Assembly: GCA_003254925.1 (NCBI GenBank)
Contig: QANZ01037815.1
Coordinates: forward strand, 136,525 to 200,524
Direction of reading: 5' to 3'
DNA length: 64,000 nt
Origin: Chamaecrista fasciculata
Taxonomy: Eukaryota; Streptophyta; Magnoliopsida; Fabales; Fabaceae
Shown: positions 59,114 through 64,000 of the stretch, piece after piece
Numbering within the stretch: the stretch's first letter is position 1
Layout of the letters: each line of letters opens with the position of its first letter
Notes under the pieces: model-generated
The model's input: only the letters and a program-made list of their open reading frames with translations
Told to the model about the DNA's origin: nothing
The model's database searches: none
Made by a program: the position numbers and the translations under genes

Positions 59114-60974
59114 GGCAAAAGTATTGATGGTGCCTCCAACGTATGGGATCATTTTCAGTTATACCCCCAACGTTTTCTTTTTGTCAATTATACCTCAACA
59201 CATAACTAATTATAGAATAGTTTAGAATGTTTGTCATCTTTAACAAACATATTCTTCGAAGCCATTAACAACCCTCCTTCTCTTACCCTAAAACATCACT
59301 ACCACACTTCATCGCGTCGTCCACTCTTTCCTCGTTCCCGTCAACATGGTCCTTTTCATTGTCGTCCTCAGCTTCCTAGTCTATTAGTCTCCCGTAAATT
59401 ACATCGTTCTCATCCCTTTTTCCTTCCCTTACAATTACTTCTCTCACTCATCTTCTCAATTTTACTCGATTTCTCTGTATCTGAGGCTCACTGGGGAGTT
59501 TGTGTGTGGTTGTCGGAATTGCAGGGAGAGATTTTTCAGGTTTCTCAATTGCAGGGACCAGTTCGTTAAAGATGACAAACATTCTAAATTGTTCTGTAAT
59601 TAGTAGGGACTTGTGTAAAGGAAAAATCTTGAGAGAATGGAAGATTTCTAAATAATAGAAACTTAAGGACCTTAAAACAAAAAAAAATGTCGGGTTGTGG
59701 TATAATTGACTCAAATGTGAAACGTTTAGGGTATAATTGAAAAAAAATGCCAAAGTGCAAATTTGGTCCTGTAACTTTACTCCAGTTCCCAAATCAGTCC
59801 TATAACATTTTTTGTCCCGAATTTGGTCTTGTATCTTTGCTCTACGTCCCAAATAAGTCCTATATCTTTTTTGTCTAAGTTTTAGTCCCATATGTTTTGA
59901 AAACCTCCCACTGTTAGTCCTCCGTCTATTTTAAATTACAGTTTAGTCTTGAAAACTTCAAGTCCCTTTCACTTTAGTCCCTAACTATCAAAATGAAAGT
60001 GAAAGAGCATCCCTGAAGATTCTCAAACCTTATATCTTGGTCCCTAATCCATGATTTCTTCATGAAATGGAATAGAAATGCAAAAACAACACAAATTAAA
60101 GCAAATGACAGAGGGACCAAAACTGAAATCGCAGAAAACTTAAAACCCATCGGAAAATGTCCCAAACTCGCCGGAAAACGTACGAAAATCACCGAGAAAC
60201 TTAAGAACTCATCCAAAAACCTCAACTCTCACTTAAATAATCACCCTCAAATGCTTTAAAAAATAATTTTCGAAAATCCAAACTTTTGAGGAGGAAGGTG
60301 ATAGAAAAAATGTAAGGGATTTCAGAACTTCTCTCTCGAAATCACCAAATGTAAGGGAATCTTTTATCATCTCCCTCCTCAAAAATTTGGATTTTCAAAA
60401 ATTCTTTCTTAAAGCATTTGAGGGCAATTATTTCAGTGAGATTTTAGTGAGAATTGGGGGGTTTTTGGATGAGTTTTTGAGTTTCTCGGCGATTTTCGTA
60501 CGTTTTCAAGTGGGGTTTAAATTTTTTGCATTTTCAGTTTTAGTCTCTCTGTCATTTGCTTTTAATTTGTTTTTTTTTTTTGCATTACTATTTTGTTTCA
60601 TGAAGAATTCATGGATTAGGGACCAAGATGTATGGTTTGAGAATCTTCAGAGATGTTCTTTCACTTTCATTTTGATAGTCAAGGACAAAAGTGAAAGGGA
60701 CTTGAAGTTTTCAGGACTAAACTATAATTTAAAATAGACGGAGAACTAACGGTGAGAGGTTTTCAAAATATATGGGACCAAAACTGAGATAAAAAAAGAT
60801 ATAGGACTGATTTGGGACATGGAGCAAAGATACAGGTTCAAATTCGAGACAAAAAAAATTATTGGACTGATTTGGGAACTGAAGTAAAACTATAGGATCA
60901 AATTCACACTTTGGCCAAAATAAATATTGGGGGTATAACTAAAAATGACCTCGTACACCAACGATACTTTTGCC
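59114..60974. mobile_element. Mutator-like element with a second palindrome nested in its right arm
   Basis: Outer inverted ends GGCAAAAGTAT(T/C)G...TACTTTTGCC are flanked exactly by TTTTAATTA (59105-59113 and 60975-60983), a 9-bp target duplication. The right arm (TATAATTGACTCAAATGTG...GGGTATAATTGA, resuming TATTGGGGGTATAACT) is split by another large palindrome. The left-of-centre DNA (about 59250-59570) is GC-richer and may be captured sequence; its frame shows no known domain. Confidence 0.88.
59749..60916. mobile_element. Inner foldback element with arms of ~550 bp
   Basis: Starts GCCAAAGTGCAAATTTGGTCC and ends with the mirror image (GATCAAATTCACACTTTGGCC). Matching continues inward through CAGTTCCCAAATCAGTCCTA and TTTCACTTT.GTCC to a centre near 60300-60370, so almost the whole element is palindromic. 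Flanking A-rich 9-mers are near-identical (8 of 9), a possible target duplication. Non-coding. Confidence 0.8.
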
Positions 60975-62268
60975 TTTTAATTATTAAACCCAAACATCAC
61001 TAGCAACAAAACAATTTAATTTACAAGTTGCCTAAGTACATCATTCCTAACTAAAGGAACATCATGCTTGCTTGTTTCTGCTTCCACTGAGAGTTGGTTA
61101 ATCTTATTACCAAAGCCAGTCATACTAACTAGGCAACATTTGTACAACTGGAAAGAGAACCATTGTAATTCTGTGAAGTATTCAAATTCAGATGAGTATT
61201 ACAATTGTGCCTAATGCTCAAATTGGCAGTGATATTAATCTCAGCATGCATGCAAATTGGTCGGTGCAAATGTAACGGAGCCAGGACAAAATATGAGGGG
61301 GGGGCCAAAGGACATTTTGTATAGAATATTATGTGTAAAAGTCAAAAAGTCAAACAAAAAAGAAAGAAAAACAAAATGCTAGAGCTGAGAATCGAACCAT
61401 CACCCTTCTTTATTGAAAAATTTGCATTAACCAACTGAGCCACATTCTTATGGCCACTGATCTTGTATATTTCATATATAGTATACAAATTTTTTTTGGG
61501 GGGGGGGCTGCCAGCCCTGAGTGCAATCATTTAATATAAGCATTTCATTTATATCCTTATACTCTATTAGTCTATTTCTCACCAAAACACCATATTCTTT
61601 TAGACACACCGTAACGGTAAAACTCCATTATCCTAGTGTAGTCTAAAACAATAAGTTGGACAACTTTTATTATAATGTTAGATTAGAGTCCGATCGAGTT
61701 GAGCAAATTAATTAATTGAAGAGCTTCAGGATTTTATAAAATCTTAAACTTAGGGCTTAGAGCTTATTGTAGATTAACTAAAAGTGTTTGCTTAGATCTG
61801 AAAACGTTTTGAAAACTTGCAAGAGCAAAAGGTTCTTCGTAATTAAGCTTGCTAGCTATATGCCTATTATCTGTAGATAGGGTCTAAACTCTAAAGGCCT
61901 ATATATATACAAATAAACTTGATAGCTACGAGTCCACAATCGGTATATGAAGGCTTGTTTAATTAGGAGCTAAATCAAAATATATAATTTTCAAAATCCT
62001 AGTTTGATTAAAAAAATGGATCAATAATAGGGAAAACCCGTCAATAATTGAAAAACTTTGATAACTTATATTTATTGTGTTTGATTATTCTTTTCTCTTT
62101 TATCTGTTGCACTCCTACTCAAGATTGGAAATGGAAGAAGCTTTTAAGACGGTGATCTATACATTCTTAAGAGAAACTCGTTGACAGTCTTTTTCGCTCT
62201 AGATTTGACCTTTTTTTTTTTTTTGACAATTTCAACTGAGGATGAAGAGAACTTATTAAGAAAAAATT
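60975..62268. other. Intergenic DNA with one SINE-like unit
   Basis: Apart from the unit at about 61275-61520, I see only AT-rich spacer with no gene-like frame. Confidence 0.45.
61275..61520 (-). mobile_element. Element with tRNA-like promoter boxes between G-runs
   Basis: Minus strand: TGGCTCAGTTGGTTA (A-box) and GGTTCGATTCTC (B-box) about 35 nt apart, as in a tRNA-derived SINE. The outer parts are unusual: GGGGGGGGCTGCCAGCCC on one side and GGAGCCAGGACAAAATATG plus a G-run on the other, resembling ends of a GGAGCCAGG-type repeat common in plants. Could be a SINE with a GC-rich body or a SINE captured in a DNA element. Confidence 0.5.
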
Positions 62269-62768
62269 TGTTAGGATTCAGAGTATCTCCCAACAACAAT
62301 TCATAGATCAAAACAAGTATATGAGAATGCGGAACATAGAGAAGAATAAATGAAGATAAGCAATTTATCGTGGTTCGGTCAGTGTGACCTACATCCACCC
62401 AAGAACAAGGAACTTCATTATAAAGAATATGAGTTTACAATAACCTGACGAATGAATCACCTCTCAAAACTTACCTCCACCATTAGCTACTAGTCTATTT
62501 ATAGGCATCACAAACCCTAGATCCACAAGGATTACTTAACCTAAGTCCAATAGACCCAAGTACCTAATTCTTTAGCCACTACGAATTTTATCTCAAAATA
62601 TATGGTAACTAATTAACATACAAGTCACATAAAAGATTACACAAGGTATCCCAAATCTTAACAAATAAGATTATAATCTTTACAAATCTTTCCCTTGACT
62701 TGAATTCCCGTACAAGTCTCCTAGAAGACTTCAAATCTTCCCTTAGACTTGAACTCCCTTCTTCAACA
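62269..62768 (-). repeat. 3' LTR of the terminal copia element
   Basis: Minus-strand TGTTGAAGAAGGG...AATCCTAACA (TG...CA), 500 bp, with TATA-like CTATAAATAGAC (reverse of about 62508-62519) and a region GTGGATGTAGGTCACACTGA typical of copia LTR ends. Target duplication cannot be tested within the window. Confidence 0.75.
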
Positions 62769-64000
62769 CGAACACTTCCTTGCCTTGCCGCTCGCCCCCG
62801 AGCATCCTGGTATCACCTAGTACTGCCCATGCCAACTATCGATCGCCCTGAAGGCGGTCTCCCCAAGCTAGCTCTGTCAAAGGTTAAACCAACCTTCATC
62901 GTACCATTTACCATGGCGTCCATAACACTATCCACAGCACTCATGTATGGAACCCTTGATACTTGCTCCAACTCCCTTGCTGACTTCGGCAGAAGATCCC
63001 TTGACAGCCTGAAATGATAAGCAATATTCCTTACCTCTCCAAAATCCTTCATATCGAAAACCTCGCCGAGTTGTTCCTGTGCCTCTGAGATCTCAATGTT
63101 ATGAGAAAGGTCTCGCACCTACTCCCCTTCAGTGGTACTGGGCTGAGCGGTCGGAGCGTTATCAATCACTAGCTCTATTTGGTTCCCCACACCGAGATCT
63201 AACTTGGCTATCGCCTTCCCCTCTCGCTTGTCCAACGAAACAGACTCATTGAAAGTTACATCCCTCCTCATCAATATCTCTAGAGACTTAATATCTATGC
63301 ACCACTCTTAGTATCCACTCACTCCAGTTGCATATCCTAGAAATATGCACCTCCTTGCCCTCTGCTCAAACTTGTCATCCTTCACTTGAGCATACGCTGG
63401 GCTCTCAAACAGTCTCAAGTGCTTGTACCGTTAACGTCATCTAGTGAAATTTTAACCCTCCCAAACACTTGAGCATACGCTGGACTCCCAAACACTCTCA
63501 AGGTTTCTCTTCAACTCCTTTGACTTTAACGCACCGTTAACGTCATCTAGTGAAATTTTAACCCTCCCATATAACATTGAATCCACAAAGGTCTCATAGG
63601 ATGGCGGTAGTGAACATAGCACAATAAGAGCCTGATCCTCGTCGTCAATCTTCACCTCTACATTCTTCAAACCCATAATTATCGAATTAAATTCGTTCAT
63701 GTGAGACTTGATTGATGTACCCTCACTCATCCTTAAATTGTACAACCTCTTCTTCAAATATAGGTGGTTGGTCAACGATTTCGCCAAATACAGATTCTCC
63801 AGTTTCCTCCACGCCTGTGCCGCCGTTTTCTCGTCGGCAATCTCCCGTAGAACACCGTTTGTAACACTCATGAATATCGCACTCAACGCCTTTTCACCAA
63901 GTGTCTTCCTCTGTTCTTCCTTCACTGTACTTTTCTTCTATTGCCTGCCATAAGTCCTGAAGAACCAATGCCGATTGTATTCTTATCTTCAAAAGACTAA
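62269..64000 (-). mobile_element. Ty1/copia element, 3' part, running out of the window
   Basis: On the minus strand: gag fragment at 63925-63452 (UBN2-type, LKKRLYNLRMSEGTSIKSHM and VLCSLPPSYETFVDSM), integrase C-terminal remnants (about 63430-63170, with RRCIFLGYATG), RT/RNase H remnants (about 63118-62813, with DMKDFGEV, NGTMKVGLTFDR), then a 500-bp LTR at 62768-62269. Internal order is compressed and the element is broken in several places. The 5' LTR would lie beyond 64000. Confidence 0.85.

Noticed and set aside
59231-59569. 112-codon frame in the outer foldback element
   Set aside because: Low-complexity Ser/Leu/Pro composition, no domain, and it lies inside a transposon; noted only as possible captured sequence.
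1-64000. CRISPR array, operon, defence or toxin system
   Set aside because: No short regularly spaced direct repeats with unique spacers and no clustered uninterrupted genes; this is intron-bearing plant nuclear DNA.

Overview
The window is nuclear DNA of a flowering plant, most likely a eudicot. Host genes carry many short introns, intergenic DNA is very AT-rich, and plant-type transposons (Ty1/copia, TRIM, Mutator-like foldback elements, MITEs, Helitron ends, tRNA-derived SINEs) fill the space between genes. Every host gene below was modelled by eye from splice sites and reading frame, not by alignment.

Four multi-exon genes are well supported. (1) 1107-3397 (-): a secreted neprosin-domain protein (7 exons, 417 aa). 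(2) 39452-42271 (+): a cytochrome P450 of the CYP85 clan, CYP716/CYP728-like (3 exons, 495 aa). (3) 42828-46129 (-): the plastid PDZ/TPR protein MET1 (7 exons, 328 aa). (4) 49744-55802 (-): the plastid chaperonin 60 beta subunit (14 coding exons, 602 aa), with a likely 5'UTR intron upstream. A fifth candidate, a 97-aa protein of unknown function at 33262-33555 (-), is supported only by an open frame, composition and promoter context. MET1 and CPN60B act in the chloroplast (PSII assembly/repair and protein folding) and, from recalled locus numbering, are also adjacent in Arabidopsis, so this part looks like an old conserved gene block.

The rest is mobile-element sediment. 6.1-12.9 kb is a decayed Ty1/copia element with paired LTRs and a solo LTR of another family inside it. 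13.0-16.3 kb holds a Helitron-like 3' end, a long-TIR element and a tandem MITE pair. 18.5-25.0 kb is a cluster of long-inverted-repeat elements. 25.3-27.4 kb is a second solo LTR of the nested family. 27.4-38.3 kb carries copia fragments, another solo LTR, a SINE and the 97-aa ORF. 57-61 kb holds Mutator-like elements with exact 9-bp target duplications, and 62.3 kb to the end is a copia element running out of the window on the minus strand.

Three of the four host genes have a transposon in an intron: a Mutator-like element in P450 intron 1, a 415-bp TRIM in MET1 intron 1, and a 1.5-kb non-autonomous LTR element in a CPN60B intron. In each case the flanking splice sites look intact. I found no CRISPR, operon or defence-like system. 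The most unusual structures are the foldback elements, notably one with four copies of the same small hairpin and one nested palindrome with arms of about 550 bp.
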